NCBI GenBank assembly: GCA_018819105.1
Contig: JAHJQV010000027.1
Location: 1 to 64,000, forward strand
Source of the DNA: Gammaproteobacteria bacterium
GTDB taxonomy: Bacteria > Pseudomonadota > Gammaproteobacteria > Xanthomonadales > Wenzhouxiangellaceae
Reading direction: 5' to 3'
DNA: 64,000 nucleotides
The translations under genes and the position numbers were made by a program. Below, piece after piece: positions 24,751 to 33,551 of the stretch; position 1 is the first letter of the stretch; the number at the start of each line of letters is the position of its first letter. The notes below the pieces were generated by a model. That model was not told where the DNA came from, ran no database searches, and saw nothing but the letters and a program-made list of their open reading frames with translations.

Positions 24751-25304
24751 GCAGATTGAGAATCTTCCACCACGACGATCCCGGGCAAGCGCTGTATTGC
24801 AGCGACAATCGCGAACAGATCGCCATGCGCCTGCAGGCACTCGGCATTCGTTTTGAACAATGGCCGCTGGACGCGCGCATCAGCACAGGCGCCGAGCCTG
24901 AGCAGGTGATGGCCGCCTACCAGCAGCACATCGACCGGCTGAATAGCGAGTATGGCTTTCAGAGCATGGATGTGATCAGTCTGGCACCAGATCACCCGCA
25001 GCGCGATAGCCTGCGGCAGAAGTTTCTGCAGGAACACACCCACAACGATGATGAAATCCGTTTTTTTGTTGCCGGCAGCGGCTTGTTTACCATGCATCCC
25101 CATGATGAGGTGTACGAACTCCTCTGCTGTGCCGGTGACTTGATCAGCGTCCCCGCTGGCATGCGTCACTGGTTCGACATGGGGCCGGCACCGGACTTTA
25201 TCGCCATCCGCTTTTTTACCCGCCCGGATGGCTGGGTCGGCCATTTCACCGGAGATGACATCGCCGAGCGCTTTCCACGACTGCAATCCGGAGCGATGTC
25301 ATGA
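24747..25304 (+). CDS. mtnD: Acireductone dioxygenase
   Basis: Oxidises acireductone to the ketoacid precursor of methionine (Fe form) or off-pathway products (Ni form). The 185-residue cupin has the metal site HTHNDDEIRFFVAG (His, His, Glu) with the fourth ligand His in MRHWFDMG, all present. Length is the usual 180. The start (ATG 24747) overlaps the mtnB stop and the end overlaps the mtnC start, so the three genes are translated as one unit. Confidence 0.95.
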   Translation: MSRLRIFHHDDPGQALYCSDNREQIAMRLQALGIRFEQWPLDARISTGAEPEQVMAAYQQHIDRLNSEYGFQSMDVISLAPDHPQRDSLRQKFLQEHTHNDDEIRFFVAGSGLFTMHPHDEVYELLCCAGDLISVPAGMRHWFDMGPAPDFIAIRFFTRPDGWVGHFTGDDIAERFPRLQSGAMS

Positions 25305-25999
25305 ATTGGCTGCTGCTGGATATAGAGGGCACGGTGAGTCCGATTGCCTTCGTCAGACAGACACTGTTTCCATATGCCAGCGAGGCGCTGCCAGGCTTTG
25401 TGGCCGCGCGGGCAGACCAGCCGCAGGTACGGAAATGGCTGCAGGCAGCGGCGACAGACATGTCGGCCAGCGATCCGTCGGATGCCGAGATCGTGCAGCA
25501 ACTGCAGCAGTGGATCAGGGAAGACCGCAAACACACCGCTCTGAAAGCACTGCAGGGCATACTCTGGGAACAGGGCTATGTGCAGCAACAGTACCGCGCA
25601 CCGATTTATGCGGACGCCGCGGCCTGCATGCAGCGCTGGACTCGTGATGGTGGGGCCATTGGCATTTATTCATCCGGATCGGTGACGGCGCAAAAACTGT
25701 TGTTTCGCTACAGTGACGCCGGTGATCTGAATCCGCTGCTGAGCGCCTATTTCGATACCACTGTGGGCGCCAAGCAGGACGCCGAAAGCTATCGCAATAT
25801 TCTGACTGAGCTGGCGCAGCCCGCAGAACGGGTGGTTTTCTGTTCCGATGTCATCGCCGAGCTTGACGCGGCTCACGCCGCCGGCATGCGCACCGTGCTG
25901 GTGGATCGTCGTGAGGATTATCCGCAATCCAGAACCCTGCCTGCCGACGCTGTGCATCAGCGCATTGAGTCGTTTGCTGATCTCAGCTTGGATCAATAG
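25301..25999 (+). CDS. mtnC: Enolase-phosphatase E1
   Basis: Bifunctional HAD-family enzyme that enolises and dephosphorylates the diketone intermediate of methionine salvage to acireductone, the substrate of MtnD. The 232 residues begin with the HAD nucleophile motif LLDIEGTVSPIAF, followed by a helical cap, motif II in IYSSGSVTAQK, the Lys in VGAKQDAESY and the acidic motif in VVFCSDVIAELDAA. The start overlaps the mtnD stop. It converges on the small lipoprotein gene with a nine-base gap. Confidence 0.95.
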   Translation: MNWLLLDIEGTVSPIAFVRQTLFPYASEALPGFVAARADQPQVRKWLQAAATDMSASDPSDAEIVQQLQQWIREDRKHTALKALQGILWEQGYVQQQYRAPIYADAAACMQRWTRDGGAIGIYSSGSVTAQKLLFRYSDAGDLNPLLSAYFDTTVGAKQDAESYRNILTELAQPAERVVFCSDVIAELDAAHAAGMRTVLVDRREDYPQSRTLPADAVHQRIESFADLSLDQ

Positions 26000-26008
26000 C
26001 AGCTCTGT

Positions 26009-26392
26009 TCAGTGATCTGGCGCAAAAGCCAGCGTCACGCGGGTGGTCATGACACCGCTGAGAGGAACCCAGCTTTGCTGACTGCTGAGCAACTGCAGTT
26101 TTATCAGTGCGCTTTGTTCGGCTCTTTTGTCGCCACTGAACAGCATACATGTGTAGTTTGCTGGCAGTGATATGTGGTCCGGCCAGGCATGCTTTATCGG
26201 CTCCCATGTTGGTGGCTCAATGATCGGCATGGTCGACTGCGCATAGGTCTTGCTGGCAGTTTTCGCATCCGCAACCACATACTGCGGCAAAAGTGGGAGT
26301 GACGTCGCAGTCAGGCTTGGATCGACCCTCTTGCTGTGCATGGTTGAACATGCACTCAGCAGAAAAGGGATCGATAAAGGCAGAATTCTCAT
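26009..26392 (-). CDS. Small putative lipoprotein, function unknown
   Basis: 127 residues if started at ATG 26392 (MRILPLSIPFLLSACSTMHS): a short hydrophobic segment ends in the lipobox LSAC. The rest is a soluble domain with Pro-rich (IIEPPTWEPIK) and beta-like (TRVTLAFAP) stretches and one further Cys; I recognise no family. An ATG at 26419 would add nine residues (MSEVLVTLL). No good ribosome-binding site is seen for either start. It stands alone between mtnC (convergent) and the metalloprotease terminator. Confidence 0.6.
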   Translation of the reverse strand: MRILPLSIPFLLSACSTMHSKRVDPSLTATSLPLLPQYVVADAKTASKTYAQSTMPIIEPPTWEPIKHAWPDHISLPANYTCMLFSGDKRAEQSALIKLQLLSSQQSWVPLSGVMTTRVTLAFAPDH

Positions 26393-26507
26393 CAAAAGAG
26401 TCACTAAAACTTCCGACATTGGCCAGTACGAATAAAATAGTACATTAATTTCCCTGGTTCGGAAATGGGGTAGGCAGCAGCGTAATAAGACTGCTCAAAC
26501 ATGCACC

Positions 26508-26534
26508 AAAACAACCGGAGCAGGGCATCCGGTT
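26508..26534 (-). terminator. Intrinsic terminator of the metalloprotease gene
   Basis: AACCGGA (26513-26519) and TCCGGTT (26528-26534) form a perfect seven-base-pair stem with an eight-base loop. On the minus strand the stem is followed by GTTTTGG, 22 bases past the metalloprotease stop. Confidence 0.55.
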
Positions 26535-26555
26535 GCAGGCATTGTTGCTGGTCTG

Positions 26556-27779
26556 TCAGCGGAAAGCCGCCACAGTGTTGGCACGTTCGCGGTGCACACG
26601 GTCGTTGTCGCGGAAGCTGGCGGTGCCGAATGGTCTGCCACCGACGGTGAAGTCAGGGTTGGAAAATCCACCGATGCGAGGCAGGCCGGTGCTGGCGGTG
26701 CCCATGATGGAGCGGAAATTGCCAACCGTGTCAGCGATGCCATGACCATAGGCAAACGGTGTGGTGGTGTTGTCATTCTGGTGGCGGGCACCGAACAGGT
26801 GACCGATTTCATGCACGAAGGTGAAATCCGTGCACACATTCTTGACCACGAAAAACCCGTTGGTGGCGCCGCCACCGATGGCATTGACGATGCCACAGAT
26901 GCCGCCATCAGCAGGTGTGGCCACAATCATGCCGACCAGATCTGCCGTGCGTGAGTTGCGCGTGCTGTTGGCCAGTGCATCCTGGAAGCCGTCGCTGAGA
27001 TTACGCAGACCGCTGACGTTCTGCTGGGCGGTCGCCCGTTCCGGGTTGGTGGCCTGGAACAGTCCGGCATTCTGCAGTGTGATGGGAATGCCGGTGGCGG
27101 CATAGGCCTGGTTGGACTGGGAGATGTAGAAGTTCATCAGGTCAACAATCGGGCCGGTGCCACCCTGGGCACTGATGGCAGCGCTGGACGCGATCTGCAT
27201 GACCCGGATCACGGTGTTGCCGCCACGCTGCGGGCCTGCCGCCGATCGGCTGCTGCTGGTGTAGCTCTGTCTGGGAGTATCGTCCTTGTGGCCGAGCTTG
27301 CGGAAATCCCGTTGCACCAGAAAATGCTTGCCGGTTTGTGTGGTGCGCAGCTCAAAAATGTTGCCGGCCACGCGGATCTGTCCGAACACACGATCCCCGC
27401 TGACAACAAAATTGACCGCATCGGCATCCACTTCATGCGGGCCATCGGGCTTGGGAATTTCCACGGAGCCATGCCAGGCGTGATAGCCATCACCCAATTC
27501 CATGCTGTCGGTGCGCCGCACGATCATCGGACTGTTGCCGTCCAGGTTGAAGTTGAAGCTGGCAGAATCCTGCTGCAGTGCATCCAGGTTGACAGTGACC
27601 GCGAGAAGCATGCGCGCCGAGTCGTACTCGGCCAGGTTCCTGATTCCCGGATCCAGTTCCAGGGTCTGATCACTGCGCACATTGAGCAGCAGATCCGGCA
27701 CAGCCGGTGCCGCCGCAGCGGATAGACTGATGATGCCCGCAGTGAAGCCGGTAACCAGCGTTTTGGTGAATGTATTCAT
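26556..27779 (-). CDS. Secreted zinc metalloprotease of the metzincin (reprolysin-like) type
   Basis: 407 residues with a Sec signal peptide (TAGIISLSAAAAPAVP, cleavage near residue 24), an N-terminal pro-region (residues about 25-190) and a catalytic domain. The zinc site FVHEIGHLFGARHQND (about residues 319-334) is the complete HEXXHXXGXXH, and the Met-turn is SIMGTAS about 35 residues later. Two Cys pairs (GICGIVN; VKNVCTDF) precede the helix. The activity predicted is an extracellular or periplasmic endopeptidase with a propeptide. GGAGG precedes the start codon at good spacing. It is monocistronic, with its own terminator. Confidence 0.85.
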   Translation of the reverse strand: MNTFTKTLVTGFTAGIISLSAAAAPAVPDLLLNVRSDQTLELDPGIRNLAEYDSARMLLAVTVNLDALQQDSASFNFNLDGNSPMIVRRTDSMELGDGYHAWHGSVEIPKPDGPHEVDADAVNFVVSGDRVFGQIRVAGNIFELRTTQTGKHFLVQRDFRKLGHKDDTPRQSYTSSSRSAAGPQRGGNTVIRVMQIASSAAISAQGGTGPIVDLMNFYISQSNQAYAATGIPITLQNAGLFQATNPERATAQQNVSGLRNLSDGFQDALANSTRNSRTADLVGMIVATPADGGICGIVNAIGGGATNGFFVVKNVCTDFTFVHEIGHLFGARHQNDNTTTPFAYGHGIADTVGNFRSIMGTASTGLPRIGGFSNPDFTVGGRPFGTASFRDNDRVHRERANTVAAFR

Positions 27780-28030
27780 AGTGATAAGCCTCCATGCTTA
27801 TATGATTATTGTTGTGTTGTCGCCGTCGCTCTGATGCAGCGGCCACTGATTGTTAGCACCCTGCTGTCATAAAAGCAACATGTTCGGACAACATTGACTC
27901 AAGCCATTGAAAACCTTGGCTTAGACATAGATGAATCTTTTGTTATCGCGGGTCAATCAGCGCTGTGTGCTGAATGGTCATGCTATGGGTGACAAGGCAT
28001 CAGTGTGCCCGGTGGAAGCAGGTCGCAGGC

Positions 28031-28057
28031 AAAAAAAACCCGCCAGAAGGCGGGTTT
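28031..28057 (-). terminator. Intrinsic terminator of the tRNA-Ala/tRNA-Glu unit
   Basis: On the minus strand, directly after tRNA-Glu, AACCCGCC, a TTCT loop and GGCGGGTT are followed by TTTTTT. This is a textbook Rho-independent terminator. Confidence 0.88.
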
Positions 28058-28064
28058 GATCTAT

Positions 28065-28140
28065 TGGCGTCCCCTAGGGGATTCGAACCCCTGTTGTCGC
28101 CGTGAAAGGGCGATGTCCTAGGCCTCTAGACGAAGGGGAC
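28065..28140 (-). tRNA. tRNA-Glu (anticodon UUC)
   Basis: 76 nucleotides including the encoded CCA (28065-28067). The acceptor stem GTCCCCT/AGGGGAC, the T-loop GTTCGAA and the anticodon loop CTTTCAC with TTC are all visible on the minus strand. It is separated from tRNA-Ala by ten bases, shares its promoter, and is followed by an intrinsic terminator. Confidence 0.97.
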
Positions 28141-28150
28141 ATGGTGATTT

Positions 28151-28226
<76 letters not shown>

Positions 28227-28242
28227 GCAGACCAAGCGCGAA

Positions 28243-28271
28243 ATGATAAGCCGCGCCTGCCTGATTGTCAA
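28243..28271 (-). promoter_or_regulatory. Strong sigma70 promoter of the tRNA unit
   Basis: On the minus strand a perfect TTGACA (28271-28266) is followed after exactly 17 bases by TATCAT (28248-28243). A GC-rich discriminator (CGCGC) follows, of the kind linked to stringent control of stable RNA genes. The start point would fall near 28236, about ten bases before tRNA-Ala. Confidence 0.82.
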
Positions 28272-28341
28272 CAACTCTATTGTACACGTCAGCCACAGGA
28301 ATGGAAATCCTGTCGCGCATCACAGACGGCAGTCGCACACG

Positions 28342-28863
28342 TCAGGCGCGATGGATTTTGTCTCTGCTGCGCTGGTCGACTGCCGGCAAGGTCTGTGCTT
28401 TGGTTTTGCGCATGGTTGCGGCACTGTGGCCCAGCGCGAGCAGGTGGTCCAGCCATTTGCTCAGGGCGCGATTCTGCCGCCAGTGGATCTGGTGCAGGCG
28501 CGCCGGCAGCATGTCGGGCCCGGCAATGCGGTTGATGCCCTGAAGCTGATTGAATGCAGTCACTTCGGCGACCCGCAGATCATGGCAGCAACGGATGTGC
28601 GCTTCCGGTTCCGAGACCATCTCACCGGCAGCCCGCAGGTCGTGGGTCAGACGCAAAAAGGTGCTGTAGCGATGCTGTGCCAGAATGTGCAGCCGCAAGA
28701 CAGGCAGGCTGTTGATTTTAGAGACAAACCAGTCATGATCATCAGCTGCCGCAGGAAGCAGCAGATGCAGCTGGCGGTAGAGATGTTCCTGCAGGCGCAG
28801 CAGTCTGTCATGCGCCTGATCCGGCGTTTGCGGCAGCAGTTGATGATCGGTGATCTGTACCAT
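28342..28863 (-). CDS. DUF1249 family protein (YqiB-like)
   Basis: 173 residues, cytoplasmic. It matches the pattern of E. coli YqiB as I recall it: an N-terminal helical part (LQEHLYRQLHLLLP), HRYSTFLRLTHDL, then CCHDLRVAEV (compare YHDAMVAEV in YqiB) and the C-terminal HQIHWRQNRALSKWLDHLLALG. The function of the family is unknown. I start at ATG 28863 (MVQITDHQLLPQ), which fits the family length; a longer frame to 28953 would invade the helicase promoter. It lies upstream of the tRNA unit on the same strand and is divergent from the helicase gene. Confidence 0.75.
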   Translation of the reverse strand: MVQITDHQLLPQTPDQAHDRLLRLQEHLYRQLHLLLPAAADDHDWFVSKINSLPVLRLHILAQHRYSTFLRLTHDLRAAGEMVSEPEAHIRCCHDLRVAEVTAFNQLQGINRIAGPDMLPARLHQIHWRQNRALSKWLDHLLALGHSAATMRKTKAQTLPAVDQRSRDKIHRA

Positions 28864-28967
28864 GCTGGCGAGGATAGCACAGTGCGACCATCGATCCAGC
28901 CAATTTGCGACCGCCTGCAGGCTCATCTGAACAAGACATGGTCGGTTTAGCAACTATAATTCCTCGC

Positions 28968-31900
28968 ATGGTCACAGTGACACCTCAAGCCGTAGCCAAC
29001 CGTCAAGCAGAGCACACGGTCGAGGACTGGTTCCGTCAGCACATCGGCGAGCCCAGTGCGCTGCAACGCTCTGCCTGGAGCACATTGCGCCAGGGGCATT
29101 CGCTGCTGCTTGCTGCCAATACCGGTGCCGGCAAAACGCTGGCAGCCGTGTTGCCTCTGTTCGAAGCACTGCAGCAACCCGGCCGGCAAAGTGCCGTAAG
29201 GGTGCTGTATATATCGCCGCTGCGCGCGCTGGCGCAGGACGTGACGCGCCATCTGCGCAACCAGCTGGATGCACTGGCGGCCAGCTGTCCACAGCAACGG
29301 CCACTGCGGGTGGCCATCCGCACAGGTGACAGCGGTGTCGGCGAACGACAACGACTTTGGCAGAAGCCTCCGGACATTCTGGTCACAACGCCAGAATCGC
29401 TGTTCATTCTGCTGGTGTCCGCGCGCGGTCGCAAGCTGCTGGGACAGGTCGAGCATGTTGTGGTAGACGAGGTGCATGCGCTGGCTGCAAACAAGCGCGG
29501 CACACATCTCAGCCTGTCGCTGGAGCGGCTGCAGCTGCTGGTGAAAAAGCCGCTGCAGCGGATTGGTCTGTCGGCGACGCAAAAACCCTTGTCGGAACTG
29601 TCGGGCTGGCTGTGTGGTGGCCGTGCCTGCAGCATCATTGATGCGACCTGTCGGCGGACGCTTCGCATGGCACTGCGGTTGCCGGACGAGCCGCTCGCTG
29701 CCTTGCTCTCACAGCAGCAGTTTCTGGACATCTGTGGACAGATCCATGCACTGCTGGCGCAGCATCGGGTGCTGCTGGTGTTCGTCAACACACGGCGTAT
29801 GGCCGAACGTGTCGGGCGAACACTGGCGGAGATGGGGCAGTCTGAACAGGTTGCGGTGTATCATGGATCACTGAGTCGATCGGCAAGACTGCAGGCGGAA
29901 CAGGGGCTGCGTGCCGGCAGCTTGCGGGTGGTGGTGGCCACCAGCGCGCTGGAGCTGGGCATTGATGTCGGTGCGATCGACTGCGTGGTTCAGCTCGGCT
30001 CACCGAAATCCATCGCCGCCATGCTGCAACGGGCGGGGCGCTCCGGGCATCAGGCCGGCGGGGTACCGCAGGCATTGCTGTATCCGCTCACTCGCAATGA
30101 CCTGGTTGAATGCACTGCACTGCTGGCCTGCATTGACCGCAATGAGCTCGATCGCCTGCGCCTGCCGCCGTCGCAGTGGGATGTGCTCGCCCAGCATGTC
30201 ATTGCCGAATGTTGCTGCAGGGCAAGCTCCGAACGTACGCTTGCGGCATGGATACGACGCGCCTGGGGCTATCGGGACATCAGCGATGCGGCCATTGACG
30301 AACTGCTGCAGGTGCTGGCTGAGGGCTACACCGGTCGCAACGATCTGCTGCGCGTGAGCCGTGACCGGCAGCGCGGAACCGTGTCTGCAAACCGGCAATT
30401 GCGCAAAGTGGTGGCCATGAATGCCGGTGCCATTCCCGAGCTGTTCGATCAGGATGTCTGGTTGCTGCCGGAACGAGAGCATCTGGGTACCGTGGACGAG
30501 GAGTTTGCCTTTGAGAGCATGGTCGGCGACGTGGTGCAACTGGGCAACCGCAGTCTGCAGGTGGTGCGCTCCGGTGCCGACGGCCTGTTTATGCAAAGTG
30601 CCGATGAACACCCGCCGGCACTGCCGTTCTGGTTTGGTGAGGGCAACGGTCGCAGCGCCGAACTGGGTCAGGCCATGGCTGCCATGCTGCACGCCGCAGA
30701 CTGCGCGTCCGCTGTCGACATGAACTACCCGGACCAGCACCAGACCAATGCGGCAGGCGCGCAGTTGTGCGCCTATCTGGCGGCCAGCAAGGCGGTGCTG
30801 GGGCGGCTGCCGCATCAGCGGCAGATCGTGCTGGAACGTTTTTTTGACAGCACCGGCAATTTTCATGTGGTGCTGCACAATGTCTGCGGCATACGTATCA
30901 ATCGTGCCTGGGGGCTGGCCCTGCGCAAACGCTTTTGTCGCCAGTTCAACTTTGAGCTGCAGGCCAATGCCACCGACCATGGCATTCTGCTGTCACTGGG
31001 CCCGACCCACAGTTTTCCACTGGCCGAGATGATCAATTATCTGCACAGCAGTTCGGTGCGCGACGTGCTGTTGCAGGCCCTGCTGGATGCGCCAATGTTC
31101 ATTCATCGCTGGCGCTGGGTGTGCAACACCGCACTGGCCGTGTTGCGACGCGACAACGGTGAGCGCGTGCCGCCGCAGGTGCAGCGCAACCAGGCTGAGG
31201 ATCTGCTGGCCTTGCTGTTTCCCGATCAACTGGCCTGTCTGGAGAACATTCGTGGTGAGCGCGAGATACCCGCGCATCCGCTGGTGCAACAGGCTCTGGA
31301 TGACTGCCTGTTCGAGGCCATGGACATTGCCGGTCTGGAGCTGACGCTGAGCCAGATTGAGTCCGGCACTATGTCGGTGCACTGTGTCGACACCAACGCG
31401 CCTTCACCGCTGGCGGAAGAGCTGGTGCATTGCCAGCCCTGGGCGTTTCTGGACGATGGCGAGGCCGAGGAACGACGCACACGCACAGTGAGCACGCGTC
31501 GCCATACGCCGTCGCCGGAGCTGGCCATACGCATGGGCCGGCTCGATCATGCGGCGGTGAAACAACTCCGGCGAGCGGCCTGGCCGCAGGTGCACGGCCC
31601 GGATCAGTTGCATGAGCTGTTGCAACAAGCTGGGCTCTTGCGCCTGGCGGAAGCTCAGCGGGGTGCACCAGCCGGCATCAGCAATCCACTGGCGAGTCGC
31701 TGGCCGGCCTGGTTTGCCGCGCTGCGCCGGCAATGGCGGGCCCATGTGCTGTATGACGCCACTGGTACGGCGCGGTTCTGGATCGCAGATGTATGGTGCG
31801 CACGTCTGCTGTCGTTGTACCCCCAGTGGCACACACAGCCAGATTGCGGGCAAGCCGCAGACGCTGAGCTGACCGTCACTGACAAGCAAACAACCAGCGA

Positions 31901-32126
31901 ACTGCAGCGGTTGCTTGTGGCGAGGCTGCAACTGCTGCCGTGGCTGTCTGCAAACACCCTGGCGGAGGATCTGCTGCTGCCGGAGTCGGAGGTCACGGCC
32001 GCCTTGTTGAAGCTGGAGCGCTCCGGCGCACTGATTCGGCTGCAGTCCGCCAACGAGAACAGTGAGTGCTGGCTGCTGCGACACCAGGCGCAGACCTTGC
32101 GCAAACTCTCACTGCAGCAGTCTTGA
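28968..32126 (+). CDS. Lhr-type superfamily 2 DEAD/H-box helicase
   Basis: 1,052 residues from ATG 28968. RecA domain 1 has Walker A AANTGAGKT (about residues 48-56), the DEVH box VVDEVHAL (about 166) and motif III GLSATQK. RecA domain 2 has TSALELGIDVG and motif VI QRAGRSGH. The winged-helix and beta-barrel regions typical of the Lhr core follow (to about residue 870), then an extra C-terminal region with two DUF4433-free helical segments I do not recognise. Lhr proteins are 3'-5' DNA/RNA-DNA helicases linked to repair; the very long C-terminal extension of E. coli Lhr is absent. A perfect TATAAT ends eight bases before the ATG, suggesting a leaderless mRNA; earlier in-frame starts exist at 28905 and 28938. 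The ligase and nuclease genes often beside Lhr are missing. Confidence 0.85.
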   Translation: MVTVTPQAVANRQAEHTVEDWFRQHIGEPSALQRSAWSTLRQGHSLLLAANTGAGKTLAAVLPLFEALQQPGRQSAVRVLYISPLRALAQDVTRHLRNQLDALAASCPQQRPLRVAIRTGDSGVGERQRLWQKPPDILVTTPESLFILLVSARGRKLLGQVEHVVVDEVHALAANKRGTHLSLSLERLQLLVKKPLQRIGLSATQKPLSELSGWLCGGRACSIIDATCRRTLRMALRLPDEPLAALLSQQQFLDICGQIHALLAQHRVLLVFVNTRRMAERVGRTLAEMGQSEQVAVYHGSLSRSARLQAEQGLRAGSLRVVVATSALELGIDVGAIDCVVQLGSPKSIAAMLQRAGRSGHQAGGVPQALLYPLTRNDLVECTALLACIDRNELDRLRLPPSQWDVLAQHVIAECCCRASSERTLAAWIRRAWGYRDISDAAIDELLQVLAEGYTGRNDLLRVSRDRQRGTVSANRQLRKVVAMNAGAIPELFDQDVWLLPEREHLGTVDEEFAFESMVGDVVQLGNRSLQVVRSGADGLFMQSADEHPPALPFWFGEGNGRSAELGQAMAAMLHAADCASAVDMNYPDQHQTNAAGAQLCAYLAASKAVLGRLPHQRQIVLERFFDSTGNFHVVLHNVCGIRINRAWGLALRKRFCRQFNFELQANATDHGILLSLGPTHSFPLAEMINYLHSSSVRDVLLQALLDAPMFIHRWRWVCNTALAVLRRDNGERVPPQVQRNQAEDLLALLFPDQLACLENIRGEREIPAHPLVQQALDDCLFEAMDIAGLELTLSQIESGTMSVHCVDTNAPSPLAEELVHCQPWAFLDDGEAEERRTRTVSTRRHTPSPELAIRMGRLDHAAVKQLRRAAWPQVHGPDQLHELLQQAGLLRLAEAQRGAPAGISNPLASRWPAWFAALRRQWRAHVLYDATGTARFWIADVWCARLLSLYPQWHTQPDCGQAADAELTVTDKQTTSELQRLLVARLQLLPWLSANTLAEDLLLPESEVTAALLKLERSGALIRLQSANENSECWLLRHQAQTLRKLSLQQS

Positions 32127-32183
32127 CGCCTGTCTGCTTGATCATGCCGGTGATGAATTCGTGTGCAGCCATGCCTGGAGCCT

Positions 32184-32189
32184 CATATA
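32184..32189 (+). promoter_or_regulatory. Possible -10 element upstream of the cyclophilin gene
   Basis: A perfect TATAAT lies 37 bases before the start codon in the 100-base gap after the helicase. No good -35 is seen 16-18 bases upstream, so support is weak. Confidence 0.3.
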
Positions 32190-32226
32190 ATGGAGAAACA
32201 CTTCTGCACCCGGATAGACTTGCCCT

Positions 32227-33336
32227 ATGAAACCTCATACCCTGCCCACGTTTGCTCATGCCTGCCGCAGCAAGATCATGCTGTTTCTGGTTCTGATGAC
32301 GGGCGCTGTTGGCGTCAATGCCACCATCGTTGCCGTGGAAACACCGTTGGGTAATTTCCAGATTAGACTGTTCGATGGGGTGGCACCGGAACATGTGGAC
32401 AATTTCCTCAATTACATCAACGATGGCGATTACGCCAACAGCTTTATTCATCGCAGTGTCAGTGATTTTGTCATTCAGGGTGGCGGCTTTATTTTTGATG
32501 CCGATGGCGCGCCAAATGATCTCATTCTTGAAGTACCCAAAGATCCTCCGATCACCAATAACTTCGGTCTCTCCAATACCCGTGGTACGGTTGCCATGGC
32601 GCGCATTGGTGGCGACCCCGACAGTGCCGACAGCCAGTGGTTTGTGAACGTCGAAGACAACATAAATCTGGATAGCATTGATGGCGGTTTCACCGTGTTC
32701 GGGCATGTGATCGGTGATGGCATGCAGGTGGTCGATGCCATCAATGCATTGCCGATCAATCCGGGCTTGACCTTTCCGACCCTGCCGGTGATTGATTTCA
32801 ATCCGGCCACCGATGATGACGGCTTCATCGGGGCTGAAAATCTTGTGTTTACTGATTTCTCAGTGGTTTCCACAGATGATCAGCCGTTTGTCATCAATGA
32901 TGGCGTGGATGGTGCCTGGGACAATCCCGCCATTGATGGCCAGGGTATTGTGTTCGATGTTGTCGACAGTGAGACCCTGCAAGTGGTGAGCGCTGCATGG
33001 TTTACCTATGATCTGAATGCACCAGCCGAGGACGAACTGGATGGCTTTGGCAGTCGCCAGCATCGCTGGTTCACACTGCTTGGCGAATTCACAGGCAACA
33101 GCGCCACCATGGACATACAGCTTACCACTGGCGGCATCTTCAACGATGACGAAGAAGTCATCCGGCAGGATCCTGTCGGTACCGCCACGGTGACGTTTTT
33201 TGACTGTTTCAGTGGTCAGTTCAGTTTCGAGTTTTTTGGAGAGAACCAGCCTGCCGACACCTTTGCCATAGAACGCATCACGCCGGCACCGTTTTGTGAA
33301 ATGCTCACCATGCCTGAGCCGGATCCGGCTCCTTAG
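32227..33336 (+). CDS. Secreted cyclophilin-type peptidyl-prolyl isomerase with C-terminal WFTY domain
   Basis: 369 residues. A signal peptide (IMLFLVLMTGAVGVNA, cleaved near residue 32) is followed by a cyclophilin domain (residues about 33-215): ETPLGNFQIRLFD, HRSVSDFVIQGGGFIF, GTVAMARIGGDPDSADSQWF and FTVFGHVIGDGMQVVDAI, with the catalytic-type Arg and Gln positions present. Residues about 222-360 form a separate beta domain with AAWFTYDLNAP, HRWFTLLGEF, GTATVTFFDCFSGQFSFEF and a closing Cys. This module recurs in the protein at 50394-51479. The predicted role is folding of exported proteins in the periplasm or outside; the C-terminal domain has no known function to me. It stands between the helicase and the signalling locus. 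Confidence 0.82.
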   Translation: MKPHTLPTFAHACRSKIMLFLVLMTGAVGVNATIVAVETPLGNFQIRLFDGVAPEHVDNFLNYINDGDYANSFIHRSVSDFVIQGGGFIFDADGAPNDLILEVPKDPPITNNFGLSNTRGTVAMARIGGDPDSADSQWFVNVEDNINLDSIDGGFTVFGHVIGDGMQVVDAINALPINPGLTFPTLPVIDFNPATDDDGFIGAENLVFTDFSVVSTDDQPFVINDGVDGAWDNPAIDGQGIVFDVVDSETLQVVSAAWFTYDLNAPAEDELDGFGSRQHRWFTLLGEFTGNSATMDIQLTTGGIFNDDEEVIRQDPVGTATVTFFDCFSGQFSFEFFGENQPADTFAIERITPAPFCEMLTMPEPDPAP

Positions 33337-33350
33337 GCTCCAGTTGAGCT

Positions 33351-33457
33351 GTTGACAAGTGTTAACTTTATGTTTCAAACATCGAGAACGCTGCGTCTAA
33401 AGTATTAATATGGCTATAATTGCAGGATTGTGTCGGATGCATGATGCTCAATCATGC
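33351..33457 (+). promoter_or_regulatory. Promoter and leader region of the response regulator gene
   Basis: The 215-base gap holds an imperfect inverted repeat GTTGACA AG TGTTAAC (33351-33366), which could be an operator, and a perfect TATAAT at 33415-33420. A hairpin GCATGA/TCATGC (33439-33444 / 33452-33457) lies in what would be a leader of about 125 bases before ATG 33552. The -35 for the TATAAT is weak. Confidence 0.35.
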
Positions 33458-33551
33458 GTTGAATGTCCTGCAACGATTGCCGTATCCCCATGGATACATT
33501 TTCCACCAGACCAGGACATGGATGGCCAGAGCATGGAACATGTGATTCATA

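Noticed and set aside
28243-28950. 235-codon plus-strand frame opposite the DUF1249 gene
   Set aside because: It would start inside the tRNA promoter and lacks a recognisable family, while the minus strand matches YqiB/DUF1249.
33316-33331. Perfect 16-base palindrome GAGCCGGATCCGGCTC at the end of the cyclophilin gene
   Set aside because: It is within the last codons (EPDPAP), leaves almost no loop and has no T-run, so it is not convincing as a terminator.
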